A stretch of 64,000 nt of DNA from Winogradskyella pelagia. GTDB taxonomy: Bacteria > Bacteroidota > Bacteroidia > Flavobacteriales > Flavobacteriaceae. How positions within the stretch are numbered: position 1 is the first letter of the stretch; the number at the start of each line of letters is the position of its first letter. The position numbers and the translations under genes are program-made. The notes under the pieces were generated by a model that had not been told where the DNA came from, searched no databases, and worked only from the letters and a program-made list of their open reading frames with translations. Where the stretch lies: contig NZ_JAGEVF010000001.1 in NCBI RefSeq assembly GCF_017581965.1, positions 1 to 64,000 on the forward strand, in the 5' to 3' direction. Shown piece after piece: positions 33,329 to 42,436 of the stretch.

Positions 33329-33606
33329 GTAGACTACGTCTATATTGAAGAAACTAGACTCAATACTACGCCCGACATTTGATTCTTAATTTTCCTATAA
33401 CGTATTACATATTTTCTGTCACTATCAATTTAAACATTAAATTATTGTTTTACAGCATATTAATAGCCTATCAGCAGTAAAAATCTAGAAATGAAAGGTT
33501 TTTGGTTAATATGCGACATATATGTGTTAATATACTTGTTTTTAGAACCTTAAGATGTACTCATCTTTGTATAATGAATACTTAACCAAATCTAAAAAAT
33601 AGAAAA

Positions 33607-33738
33607 ATGAAAAAGTCGCAAATTATATTATTACTATTAAGTCCCTTTTTGTTAGTGTCAATTGTACTAGCATGTCCATTCTATCTTTTGCACAGGGCAA
33701 TAGATGAAAACAATCCTCACAAAATAAAATTTATTTAA
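33607..33738 (+). CDS. Small single-span membrane peptide
   Basis: A 43-residue ORF, MKKSQIILLLLSP at its start. One strong hydrophobic span (about residues 6-27) with CPFYLLHR is followed by a short polar tail ending KIKFI. The ATG follows an A-rich stretch (TCTAAAAAATAGAAAA) typical of Bacteroidota translation starts, and a long terminator hairpin lies 32 bp after the stop, so the unit looks like a real small gene. Function unknown; it could be a membrane-active or regulatory peptide (inference). Confidence 0.5.
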   Translation: MKKSQIILLLLSPFLLVSIVLACPFYLLHRAIDENNPHKIKFI

Positions 33739-33769
33739 GTAAGGTATTAAAGAAAACAAATTAAATAGT

Positions 33770-33812
33770 AAAGCTTGCCCATTCATAAAAATGAATTCGG
33801 CAAGCTTTTAAT
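33770..33812. terminator. Long intrinsic terminator
   Basis: AAAGCTTGCC (33770-33779) pairs with GGCAAGCTTT (33799-33808), with an inner stem ATTCAT/ATGAAT around AAAA, then a TTTT/AATT tail. It serves the small peptide gene and possibly the convergent crotonase gene. Confidence 0.8.
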
Positions 33813-33889
33813 TTATTATTCAATCAAGACTAAGCGAGGTAGATTAAAATGCTCCTGATTAAATTTACTAATAACTTATTACAAATAAA

Positions 33890-34672
33890 TTAGTTGCCAG
33901 GAAAATCAGCTTTACGTTTTTCTAAAAATGCTGTTGTACCTTCTTTAAAATCTTCAGTCCCAAAGCAATTCCCAAAAGCCTCAATTTCAACATCGAATCC
34001 ATTTAGCCCATCTTCATAGTTAGCATTTACAGCCCTAATGGCTTCTCCTATAGCAACAGAAGAATTACGCATTATTTTATTGGCTATGCTCTCAACTAAG
34101 GTCTTTAGCTCTTCTTGAGGCACAACATGGTTCACCAATCCGTACGAAAGAGCTTGATTAGCATCAATCATACCAGCAGTCATTATCATCTCCATTGCTC
34201 TGCCCTTACCCACCAATTGAGGTAAGCGCTGCGTACCACCATAACCAGGAATAACACCTAAAGACACCTCTGGCAAACCCATTCTGGCATTAGAGCTTGC
34301 TATCCTGAAATGACATGCCATTGCTAGCTCTAATCCACCACCTAGAGCAAACCCATTAACAGCTGCAATAACTGGGGTGTTAAGACTTTCTACGAAATCA
34401 AACAGTAATTCTTGCCCTTTCGCAGCCAATTTGCCACCTTCTTCTACACTAAAATCTGCAAATTCACTAATATCAGCTCCAGCAACAAAGGCTTTTTCTC
34501 CACTGCCTGTGATTATAATAACTTTTGTATCTGCATCTTCGTTGGCGTCATCAAAAGCATCATGAAGCTCTTGAATCGTATCTCTGTTGAGGGCATTTAA
34601 TTTCTTAGGTCTGTTAATAGTAATGGTTGTAATTCCATTAGAATAATCGCTAATAATATTACTGTAAGACAT
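33890..34672 (-). CDS. Enoyl-CoA hydratase/isomerase (crotonase) family protein
   Basis: A 260-residue crotonase. Both acid/base glutamates of hydratases are present: Glu115 in GGGLELAMAC and Glu135 in GLPEVSLG, followed by VIPGYGGTQRL. The oxyanion-hole strand FVAGADISEF (about 62-71) is also intact. It hydrates enoyl-CoA esters in fatty-acid beta-oxidation or butanoate metabolism; the exact chain length is not deducible. Cytosolic. Stand-alone gene, 31 bp upstream of the histidine kinase 3' end in the same direction. Confidence 0.92.
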   Translation of the reverse strand: MSYSNIISDYSNGITTITINRPKKLNALNRDTIQELHDAFDDANEDADTKVIIITGSGEKAFVAGADISEFADFSVEEGGKLAAKGQELLFDFVESLNTPVIAAVNGFALGGGLELAMACHFRIASSNARMGLPEVSLGVIPGYGGTQRLPQLVGKGRAMEMIMTAGMIDANQALSYGLVNHVVPQEELKTLVESIANKIMRNSSVAIGEAIRAVNANYEDGLNGFDVEIEAFGNCFGTEDFKEGTTAFLEKRKADFPGN

Positions 34673-34703
34673 ATTTTAAGTTTAATATTTAAATTCTTTC
34701 TTA

Positions 34704-36170
34704 TTATGCAGAGCCATTTACTTTAGGAAAAGAAACCGTAAAAATAGTGCCTTTACCTAACTCTGATGTAAAGGTAATATTTCCGTTATAGGTTTCCACA
34801 ATATTTTTTACCATCGCAAGACCTAAGCCCATTCCGCTACTTTTAGTTGTAAATTTTGGTTCGAATATTTTAGACTTTGTGTCCTCTGATATGCCACTTC
34901 CATTATCCTCAACGGTTATCTTTACTTGGTCGTCTTCTGTAAATACCTTAACTACAATTTGGGGGCTATTTTTATCGTTCGGCATAGCTTGAATACCATT
35001 TTTAACTAAGTTAGTAACGACCCTTATTAATTGAGTTCGGTCAAATTTTGCGACAATTTGCTCCGAATCTGAATGAAAGGTTATGTAATCCTCATTAAAT
35101 ATATCTAATGCTAGTTTTACAATGTGCACCACATCTAACAATTCACTTTTTTGCGCAGGCATTTTGGCAAAATTAGAAAATGCAGACGCTATTGAACTCA
35201 TAGTGTCAATTTGTTGAATAAGTGTATTACTATATTCGGCTATCTTTTGGTTTACACTAGGGTCGTTAGGGTTAAAATTACGCTGAAAACTCTGAACACT
35301 TAGACGCATTGGCGTGAGGGGATTCTTTATTTCGTGAGCTACCTGTTTTGCCATTTCTCTCCAAGCTTGTTCCCTTTCGCTAGTTGCTAGTTTTACCGCG
35401 CTCGCTTCTAACTCATCAATCATACTGTTGTATGAATTCACTAAGGCCTCTATTTCTTCACTAGATGATTGTATTTGTATTTTAGTATTACGCTTTTCAA
35501 GGCGCGTTTCATACATCTTTTCACTAATCGTCTTTAACGATTTTGTAATGTATTTAGATATAAAATAGGCAAAGATTATTGCCGCAAGAATCATGGCAAC
35601 ATAAGCAAAACCGAGCCTAAGGAGAAATTCTTTAAGCTCTCTATTTAAGAAGTCATCATTTTCTAAATAGGGTAAGTTAAGAATGGCCAAATTCTTAAAT
35701 TTCTTATCAGTGATATAAGAATAGGACGATTGAAAGGTTTGACCGTTCTTTTGATTTTTTATAACATGCCGGTGTTCTACAGTATTAGCTAAAGCATTTA
35801 AAATTTCTGCATCCAAGCATAATTCTGAAGAGTCCCTTAAAATTGTTCGCTTCGAGCTTTTAAGCAATTCTCCTTCTAAGTCATATAGATTCACTCTAAG
35901 GTTGTGTATGGCATCAATATCAAAAATATCTTCCTTAAAAATCAAAGGGATATTTTCTGTCGTAACAGGATAAGTAGTTTCATTTATGGTGAATTCTATA
36001 CTCTGACGAATAGCACGTTCCTTGCGCTCTAATCGATCTCTATGGTAGTCTTTAGCTTCTTCATTATATTGATAAATAGTTACCGCCGCAATCAATACTG
36101 AAGCCAATAATACCAAGAGTATCATGGCAATGAAAATCCGAGAACGTAAGGACAGTTTTTTAATCTTCAT
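34704..36170 (-). CDS. NtrY-like sensor histidine kinase
   Basis: A 488-residue membrane kinase. Span 1 is about 12-33 and span 2 about 185-206, with a periplasmic sensor of about 150 residues between. A HAMP linker (about 206-260) leads to the HisKA domain with phospho-acceptor His279 in VAHEIKNPLTPM and a HATPase domain (about 365-485) with NLVKNGIQAM, DNGSGI and SSGMGLGLAM. The Pro-rich H box with LTPMRLS is of the NtrY type. No response regulator is adjacent, so its partner lies elsewhere or it works through a shared one. Confidence 0.92.
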   Translation of the reverse strand: MKIKKLSLRSRIFIAMILLVLLASVLIAAVTIYQYNEEAKDYHRDRLERKERAIRQSIEFTINETTYPVTTENIPLIFKEDIFDIDAIHNLRVNLYDLEGELLKSSKRTILRDSSELCLDAEILNALANTVEHRHVIKNQKNGQTFQSSYSYITDKKFKNLAILNLPYLENDDFLNRELKEFLLRLGFAYVAMILAAIIFAYFISKYITKSLKTISEKMYETRLEKRNTKIQIQSSSEEIEALVNSYNSMIDELEASAVKLATSEREQAWREMAKQVAHEIKNPLTPMRLSVQSFQRNFNPNDPSVNQKIAEYSNTLIQQIDTMSSIASAFSNFAKMPAQKSELLDVVHIVKLALDIFNEDYITFHSDSEQIVAKFDRTQLIRVVTNLVKNGIQAMPNDKNSPQIVVKVFTEDDQVKITVEDNGSGISEDTKSKIFEPKFTTKSSGMGLGLAMVKNIVETYNGNITFTSELGKGTIFTVSFPKVNGSA

Positions 36171-36211
36171 CTGGGCTAGTAATGACCTAAATATAGCAAT
36201 AATCGCGCCAT

Positions 36212-36760
36212 TTAGGCATCAGGATTTTTCTCTCTTATGGACTTGTACACTCTAAATCCAAGCATAATGAGAATACCTAAAACAATAATTCCCACAACGC
36301 CAAATATCCAGTTTAAAGTACTTTTAAGAATAACCAAAAAAACTACAGCAAATAGAATAAACGTTGCACCTTCATTCCAGATACGCATATAGCTCGAGGA
36401 TTTTTTTACAATATCATCTTGCAACTGCTTAAAATACACATGAGTTTTGTAGTGATAGAAAAATAATAATAGAACAAATGTAAGTTTTACATGCATCCAA
36501 CCTTGATCGAGCCATCCTGGCATTAACAAAAGAAGCCAAACAGCAAAAATTGTTGAAAGTATAGCCGATGGCCATGTAATAATATACCACAAGCGTTTTG
36601 CCATGAGTTTAAGCTGCTTACCCAAAATCTCTTTGTCTGGAGAGGGTTTGTGAAAGGCTTCTATCTGATAAACGAACAGTCGTGGTATGTAAAAAAGCCC
36701 TGCAAACCATGTTATGACAAAAATGAGATGCAGGGACTTAATATAATTATAATACTCCAT
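36212..36760 (-). CDS. hemJ: Protoporphyrinogen IX oxidase HemJ
   Basis: A 182-residue integral membrane protein with about four to five spans. The N-terminal SLHLIFVITWFAGLFYIPRLFVY holds the conserved heme-binding His10-type residue, and MRIWNEGAT the later motif (UPF0093/TIGR00701 pattern). HemJ oxidises protoporphyrinogen IX to protoporphyrin IX in organisms without HemG or HemY. No other protoporphyrinogen oxidase is seen in the window although hemH, hemA, hemCD, hemE, hemF and hemB lie nearby, which fits. It shares one base with the upstream BNR gene. Confidence 0.85.
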   Translation of the reverse strand: MEYYNYIKSLHLIFVITWFAGLFYIPRLFVYQIEAFHKPSPDKEILGKQLKLMAKRLWYIITWPSAILSTIFAVWLLLLMPGWLDQGWMHVKLTFVLLLFFYHYKTHVYFKQLQDDIVKKSSSYMRIWNEGATFILFAVVFLVILKSTLNWIFGVVGIIVLGILIMLGFRVYKSIREKNPDA

Positions 36761-39700
36761 TAGTTTTCTACAAACAAGTAATTTAAGCCTTTAGAATTGA
36801 AAGCTTCATTAAATGCTTTTATTTCACTGCTCAGCAATTTATTAAAGGTGTTTAACTGAGCATTAATTTTCTGGGTTAATTCGTTTTTTACTTCGATGGC
36901 TTGATCTGTTGGTGGAAAATCACCTCGTCTGGTCAATGAGTTCAAACCTCCCAATTTATCCGTTAGCTTAATAGGAAAATTTAAAGGGTCTTGATTACTT
37001 CTGTTCTTAGTTTGATAAAGTGCTTTCTCAATATCAGAGAGTTGCTCTTCTAGCGTTTTTGCTTTTTCAACTAAATCTTTTATATCTTCATTGTCCCTGT
37101 ACTGCTTTTGAAAAGCACTCAATTGCTCATTAATAGATCGGATATTCTTTATGGATTTATGAGCTTTATCCACAGTTGCATTTACATCAGTTATAAAATC
37201 AAACTGTTTTTGCATGTCTACAACGGAACTCTCTGCTCTAGGGTCGGCTACAATATTAAAAGATTGGGTTTGTATATCTCCATTGACATTTAGCGCAACC
37301 TTATAAGCGCCAGGAACAGCTTTAGGCCCTTGTAAGCTTGCTGCCCACAAAATCATACCAGGTAAGCGCTCTGCACCATCATAGGTCATATTCCAAACAA
37401 ATTGATTTGGTCCTTTTTTAACTTCTAATTTGTTCTTTTTGTCCGTTGTTGAGAAGGTTTTGATGGTATCACCTTCTTTATCAAAATAGGTGAGTGCAAC
37501 CTTGTCTTCATCGTTATATTCCTTTAAGTTAAAAAAAGTAATCACACCATTAGGGTGGTTTGTACCAGATGTTTTACTTCCTTTTCTGCTACCTCCAGAC
37601 ATTCGGTATGTATCCTTAGGCTTAAATAAATAGTCTTCGCCTAAATTGGCATCAAACAATTGATGGATAACGGTTAAATCGTCAATTATCCATAAGCTTC
37701 GTCCTTGAGTTGCTACAATAAGGTTATTGTCCTTAATGGTTAAATCCGTTATCGGAACAATTGGTAAATTAAGCTGAAAAGGCTTCCAGTCTTTGCCATC
37801 GTTAAAGGAAATATACATCCCTGTTTCAGTACCTGCATACAACAATCCTTTTCGTTTTGGGTCTTCTCTCAGAACGCGTGTAAAATGGTCTTCATTAATC
37901 CCGTTTGTAATTTTCTTCCAAGATTTTCCATAATCGGTTGTTTTGTATAAATATGGTGCAAAATCACCCGTTTTATACCTTGTACCTGCTACGTAACACG
38001 TTCCTTCATCAAAAACGCTAGGCTCAATACTATTAATCATCATCCATTCTGGCATTCCTTTTGGAGTTACGTTTTCCCAGTTTGCTCCTCCGTCCTTAGT
38101 AACATGAATTAATCCGTCATCGCTACCTACCCAAAGTAAGCCTTCTTTAAGAGGGGATTCTTGAGCGGCAAAAATGGTACAATAATATTCTACAGCCGTA
38201 TTATCTTGGGTTATTGGACCACCCGATGACTTTTGCTTTTCAGGGTCGTTAGTAGTTAAATCTGGACTAATAATTTTCCAGGTTTGTCCTTCATTTTCTG
38301 TAACATGTACATGTTGAGAAAACGTATATAGTTTGTTTGGGTTGTGTTTTGAAAAAATAATAGGAAAATTCCATTGAAACCTGTATTTCATGGCCTCAGC
38401 TCCAGCACCCATTGGATTATCTGGCCAAACATTTATGGCCCTAGAAGTACCTCGTTTATGATTAACACGAGTAAGATAGCCTCCATAACTTCCACCATAT
38501 ACAATGTCATTGTCTTCTGGGTCAATGGCAATATGAGCTGATTCTCCTCCTGCCGTAGACTCCCAGTCATCCTCGGAGATAGAATAACCATCAGTTCTGT
38601 GTGGAATTCGTATAGTAGAATTGTCTTGTTGGGCAACATAAATACGGTAAGGAAAGGCGTTATCTGTAGTTACTCTATAAAACTGTGAGGTTGGCTGATT
38701 GTAATATGTACTCCAAGTTTCACCACCATCATAGGTAACTTGGGCTCCTCCATCATCTCCTATTATCATTCTATTAGGATCTTCTGGAGCAATCCATAAA
38801 TCGTGATGATCGCCGTGTGGTGCACGATAATTGCCAAATGTTCTACCACCATCTGTACTCTTATGATAACTCACATTGAGTACATAAACCGTATTAACAT
38901 CTTTAGTATCTGCATAAACTCGTGTATAATACCAAGCACGTTGGCGCAACTTACGTTCACTATTTACCTGGCTCCAAGTATCTCCTCCATCGTCACTACG
39001 ATACAGTCCACCTTTATCCTTATTTTCTACCATGGCCCAAACGCGTTGATTATCAACTGGTGAAACAGTTACTCCAATAATACCTAATATTCCCTCCGGA
39101 AAACCTTCTTGTTTTGAGATTTCTGTCCAGGTTTCACCACTATCGGTACTTTTCCAGAGTGCTGAACCTTCGCCTCCAGAACTCAAGCTATAAGGTGTGC
39201 GCTGTACACGCCAAGTTGAGGCATAAAGAATTCTTGGATTCGTTGGATCCATTACTAAATCCACTACACCAGAATGTTCATTTGAAAACAAGGTTTTGCG
39301 CCAAGTTTTACCACCATCAGTACTTTTGTAGACGCCTCGCTCAGGAGTTGGCTTGTAGATGTTACCCATAACACCTGCATAAACAATATTGTGATCAGTA
39401 GGATGAATGGCAATTCTTGGTATATGTCTCGATTTTTCTAAACCTGAAGCTGTCCAGGTTTTTCCTGCATCTACACTTTTCCAAACACCGTAGCCTGAAG
39501 ACACATTACCACGAACCGTTTTTTCACCACCTCCTACATAAATTACGTTAGGATCGCTCTTGGATACATTTATAGATCCTATGCTGCCTCCAAAATAGCC
39601 ATCTGAAATATTTTCCCAACTACGACCACCATTAAGGGTTTTCCAGATACCACCACCAGCTGCACCAAAATAGAATAAATTCGGTTGATTGGGTACTCCT

Positions 39701-39846
39701 GTTACAGCTGCGCTACGTCCACCTCTAAAAGGACCTATTAGTCGGTACTCCAAAGCACCGTAATCTGATTCATTAAAATCTTGAGATTCAATATGTAAAG
39801 TGAAAATAGACAGCACTATTGCCATCAAAACGGATGTAAAACGCAT
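36760..39846 (-). CDS. VPS10/sortilin-like BNR-repeat protein
   Basis: A 1028-residue secreted protein with signal peptide (to about residue 21). The first 680 residues contain many Asp-box/BNR units of the form STDGGKTW or TWK (for example GGRSWENIS, DAGKTWTASG, TDGGKTWRK, DSGETWTEIS), which build beta-propellers as in sortilin VPS10 domains. A C-terminal helical part (about 860-1028) follows. The ORF starts 15 residues before the signal peptide core. Such proteins are often annotated as glycosyl hydrolases on the BNR repeats alone, but no catalytic motif is evident. Confidence 0.85.
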   Translation of the reverse strand: MRFTSVLMAIVLSIFTLHIESQDFNESDYGALEYRLIGPFRGGRSAAVTGVPNQPNLFYFGAAGGGIWKTLNGGRSWENISDGYFGGSIGSINVSKSDPNVIYVGGGEKTVRGNVSSGYGVWKSVDAGKTWTASGLEKSRHIPRIAIHPTDHNIVYAGVMGNIYKPTPERGVYKSTDGGKTWRKTLFSNEHSGVVDLVMDPTNPRILYASTWRVQRTPYSLSSGGEGSALWKSTDSGETWTEISKQEGFPEGILGIIGVTVSPVDNQRVWAMVENKDKGGLYRSDDGGDTWSQVNSERKLRQRAWYYTRVYADTKDVNTVYVLNVSYHKSTDGGRTFGNYRAPHGDHHDLWIAPEDPNRMIIGDDGGAQVTYDGGETWSTYYNQPTSQFYRVTTDNAFPYRIYVAQQDNSTIRIPHRTDGYSISEDDWESTAGGESAHIAIDPEDNDIVYGGSYGGYLTRVNHKRGTSRAINVWPDNPMGAGAEAMKYRFQWNFPIIFSKHNPNKLYTFSQHVHVTENEGQTWKIISPDLTTNDPEKQKSSGGPITQDNTAVEYYCTIFAAQESPLKEGLLWVGSDDGLIHVTKDGGANWENVTPKGMPEWMMINSIEPSVFDEGTCYVAGTRYKTGDFAPYLYKTTDYGKSWKKITNGINEDHFTRVLREDPKRKGLLYAGTETGMYISFNDGKDWKPFQLNLPIVPITDLTIKDNNLIVATQGRSLWIIDDLTVIHQLFDANLGEDYLFKPKDTYRMSGGSRKGSKTSGTNHPNGVITFFNLKEYNDEDKVALTYFDKEGDTIKTFSTTDKKNKLEVKKGPNQFVWNMTYDGAERLPGMILWAASLQGPKAVPGAYKVALNVNGDIQTQSFNIVADPRAESSVVDMQKQFDFITDVNATVDKAHKSIKNIRSINEQLSAFQKQYRDNEDIKDLVEKAKTLEEQLSDIEKALYQTKNRSNQDPLNFPIKLTDKLGGLNSLTRRGDFPPTDQAIEVKNELTQKINAQLNTFNKLLSSEIKAFNEAFNSKGLNYLFVEN

Positions 39847-39891
39847 AGAAATAAGGTTAGTTTGTTGAAGCCTAAAATTACAACTTTATAA

Positions 39892-41247
39892 TTATTTTGT
39901 TTCTAAGGGAAGCAAATTTAACTTTACTTCTCTGTGGAGATAATATGCGGTTACAACTGTTGATAGAATATCGGCAACGGGAAATGCAATCCAAACGCCT
40001 AACTCACCATAAAAATAGGGTAGAATAAATATTAAAGGAATAAAAAATATCGCTTGTCTCGATAAGGTCAACAGCAATGCCGGAACAGCTTTGCCTATAG
40101 CCTGAAAATAGGCTGCACCTATAAGCTGTACGGCAATAATTGGCGTGGCTAAAAATACATAGCGCATGGCAGGTGGTGTCTCTCGGAGAACAGCTTCATC
40201 TTGAGTAAACAGGCGCGTTATGGCTTCTGGAAAAACCATTAAAAAGACAAAAACAATAGCCGCTAAAGCCGCTGCATATTTTATAGCTGTCATTATACTT
40301 TCCCTAACACGTGCGTAATTCTGCGCACCATAATTAAATCCAGCAATGGGCAAAAATCCTTGGGTAATTCCATATATAGGGAAAAAAGCAAACATTATCA
40401 TCCGGCCAACAATAGCATAAGCCGTAACTGAGGTTTCTCCACCGAATTCAAATAAAATATTATTCATTAAAAGATAGGTGACACTCACCGCAGCCTGTCT
40501 TGAAAGGGTTACAAACCCAAGCGAACCAATTTCCTTAACAATAGGTAATTGTAATCTAAAATTACAATTGACAATTTTAAGCTCAGAATGCTTAGAGAAA
40601 AAGTACCATACAATAAACCCCAAACACAACATATAAGATGCCGTAGTTGCCCAAGCTGCGCCATACATTCCAAAGTCAAAAATTTTAATCAAGATATAAT
40701 CCAACACCAAGTTGCCGACCGAAGGTATTAACATGGCATACATAGCAAATTTTGGCTTACCCTCTGCTCTGATTACTGTATTGCCCATCATGCACAGGGC
40801 TAAAAAAGGAATACCATACAGCACAATGGTATAATAAATTTTTGCAGGCTCAAATATGGTGCCTTTTCCTCCAAAAGCTGGTATAATACCATCTACAAAA
40901 TATAACCCTGGAACCACCAAAAACACAGTAAAAAGCACGGTAAGAGTAATTTGATTTCCAAAGGTGGTTAGTGCTTTGGTTTTGTCTTCCGCACCTAGAG
41001 CTCTAGATATTATGGATGAACCTCCAATACCAATGGCCATGCCAAGAGCGGCGATAAAAAATGAAACTGGTAGGACTACATTGATGGCAGCAATGGCTAC
41101 AGATCCTATCCAATTTCCAACAAAAATAGTATCAATTAGAATATTGAGCGACATTACCAAAATCCCTATTGATGCAGGTACAGCTTGCTTTATCAATAGT
41201 TTGCCAATAGGTTGATTACCTAGATCTTGTGAACTAACTTTAGCCAT
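39892..41247 (-). CDS. MATE family efflux transporter
   Basis: A 451-residue inner-membrane transporter with about twelve spans. Family features are IPASIGILVMSLNILIDTIFVGN at the N-terminus and the internal repeat starting near residue 240 (LGFVTLSRQAAVSVTYLLMNN). MATE proteins export drugs and metabolites by Na+ or H+ antiport. The start codon shares one base with the hemH stop, so the two form an operon. It could export porphyrins or heme-related compounds (inference from context only). Confidence 0.93.
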   Translation of the reverse strand: MAKVSSQDLGNQPIGKLLIKQAVPASIGILVMSLNILIDTIFVGNWIGSVAIAAINVVLPVSFFIAALGMAIGIGGSSIISRALGAEDKTKALTTFGNQITLTVLFTVFLVVPGLYFVDGIIPAFGGKGTIFEPAKIYYTIVLYGIPFLALCMMGNTVIRAEGKPKFAMYAMLIPSVGNLVLDYILIKIFDFGMYGAAWATTASYMLCLGFIVWYFFSKHSELKIVNCNFRLQLPIVKEIGSLGFVTLSRQAAVSVTYLLMNNILFEFGGETSVTAYAIVGRMIMFAFFPIYGITQGFLPIAGFNYGAQNYARVRESIMTAIKYAAALAAIVFVFLMVFPEAITRLFTQDEAVLRETPPAMRYVFLATPIIAVQLIGAAYFQAIGKAVPALLLTLSRQAIFFIPLIFILPYFYGELGVWIAFPVADILSTVVTAYYLHREVKLNLLPLETK

Positions 41248-42299
41248 TAAACGGCAAGCATTTCAGCAGTTGCCCACTCGTTAATCCACTTCGCTAATAA
41301 AGCCACCCATTCATCATCATCATTTAAACAAGGTATGGTTGTAAATTCTTTTCCACCAACCTCATGAAAAATTTCCTCACCTTCCATGGCTATTTCCTCT
41401 AAGGTTTCTAGACAGTCGCTAACAAAGGCTGGTGTTACAATGGCCATTTTTTTCATACCTTCTTTACCAAAACGTTCTATCGTTCGGTCGGTGTAAGGTC
41501 TTAACCAAGGATCAAACCCCAGTCGTGATTGAAAACTTGTAGAAAAAGTACCTTCTTCCATGTTTAAGTGTTCGCCTACAAGCCTTGTGACCTCAACACA
41601 TTGGTGCTTGTAGCAAAACTCGTGTGCTGGCGAAGGCGTCTTACAACAGGCACAATTAGTTGACGGCTTAGGATTGCAATGCGACTTTGTAACATCGCTT
41701 TTTCTTATATGTCGCTCTGGAACCCCGTGGTAGGAGAATAACAGATGTTCATAATCCTTTCCTTTCAAATGCTGAGCTATACTATTTGAAAGCACCTTAA
41801 TATAATCTGGATTGTTATAAAAGGGTTTTAAATCCGTCATTTTAATATGCGGAAAATGTTTTTGCCTAATATCTTCTGCTAGCACTAGAATGGTCTCTGT
41901 TGTAGCCATGGCGTATTGCGGATAAAGTGGTATGAGGAAAACATCTTCAACACCCTTATCAACCAATTCTTGAAGACCTTTTTTAATCGTCATACTACCA
42001 TAACGCATGGCTAGGGCCACAGGAAAATCTACTTGTTTTTGTAATTTTTCCTGTAATTTTTCCGATAATACTATTAATGGTGAACCTTCATCCCACCATA
42101 TTTTTTTGTACGCTTTAGCTGATGCCTTCGGTCTGGTGTTTAAAATAATACCCTTTACCAACAAGTTTCTAGCCCATAATGGAACGTCTATAACACGTTC
42201 ATCCATTAAAAACTCACCCAAATACGTTTTTACATCTTTTGGCTGTGGACTATCGGGTGAACCTAAATTAACAAGTAATATTCCTTTTTTCATATTCAT
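41247..42299 (-). CDS. hemH: Ferrochelatase
   Basis: A 350-residue enzyme that inserts Fe(II) into protoporphyrin IX, the last step of protoheme synthesis. N-terminal ILLVNLGSPDSP, catalytic His191 in FSYHGVPERH, and later FQSRLGFDPWL and the Glu of the ETLEEIAMEG motif match the family. Between residues 208 and 234 lies an insertion with six Cys (208, 216, 218, 219, 229, 234), a possible metal or Fe-S site. An ATG two codons further on (residue 3) is an alternative start. A -7 box TATCTTTG (42366-42373, - strand) is upstream. Operon with the MATE gene. Confidence 0.96.
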   Translation of the reverse strand: MNMKKGILLVNLGSPDSPQPKDVKTYLGEFLMDERVIDVPLWARNLLVKGIILNTRPKASAKAYKKIWWDEGSPLIVLSEKLQEKLQKQVDFPVALAMRYGSMTIKKGLQELVDKGVEDVFLIPLYPQYAMATTETILVLAEDIRQKHFPHIKMTDLKPFYNNPDYIKVLSNSIAQHLKGKDYEHLLFSYHGVPERHIRKSDVTKSHCNPKPSTNCACCKTPSPAHEFCYKHQCVEVTRLVGEHLNMEEGTFSTSFQSRLGFDPWLRPYTDRTIERFGKEGMKKMAIVTPAFVSDCLETLEEIAMEGEEIFHEVGGKEFTTIPCLNDDDEWVALLAKWINEWATAEMLAV

Positions 42300-42365
42300 T
42301 TTCTGTGTGTACTGAAACCTTTTTTCACCAAACTCTTTTAGATTTCAGATTAACAATTCTTTTTG

Positions 42366-42373
42366 CAAAGATA
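42366..42373 (-). promoter_or_regulatory. hemH promoter -7 box
   Basis: CAAAGATA on the + strand reads TATCTTTG on the - strand (TAnnTTTG), 67 bp before the hemH start. Its downstream flank includes ATTGTTAAT (complement of 42349-42357), a 9-mer also found just after the hemA -7 box. No TTG at consensus spacing upstream. Confidence 0.5.
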
Positions 42374-42436
42374 CAATACAACTTGCGCTCTTTAGATAAG
42401 CTTAGTATCGTATTTTACGATTGAGATATTAAAGTT

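Larger units (their letters stand above)
33020..33606. other. 587-bp intergenic region
   Basis: There is no ORF longer than a few codons on either strand. The region holds the -7 box of the AraC gene (33017-33024, - strand), an orphan promoter at 33140-33173 and terminator at 33301-33328 (+ strand), and, near 33565-33575, a weak -7-like CATCTTTG upstream of a 43-residue ORF. The rest is AT-rich with no repeats noticed. Confidence 0.7.

Noticed and set aside
38803..39063. Open frames on the strand opposite the BNR-repeat gene, including 39114-39371
   Set aside because: They lie wholly inside a well-supported long gene, have odd compositions rich in Ile, Thr, His and Cys, and no motif or start context.
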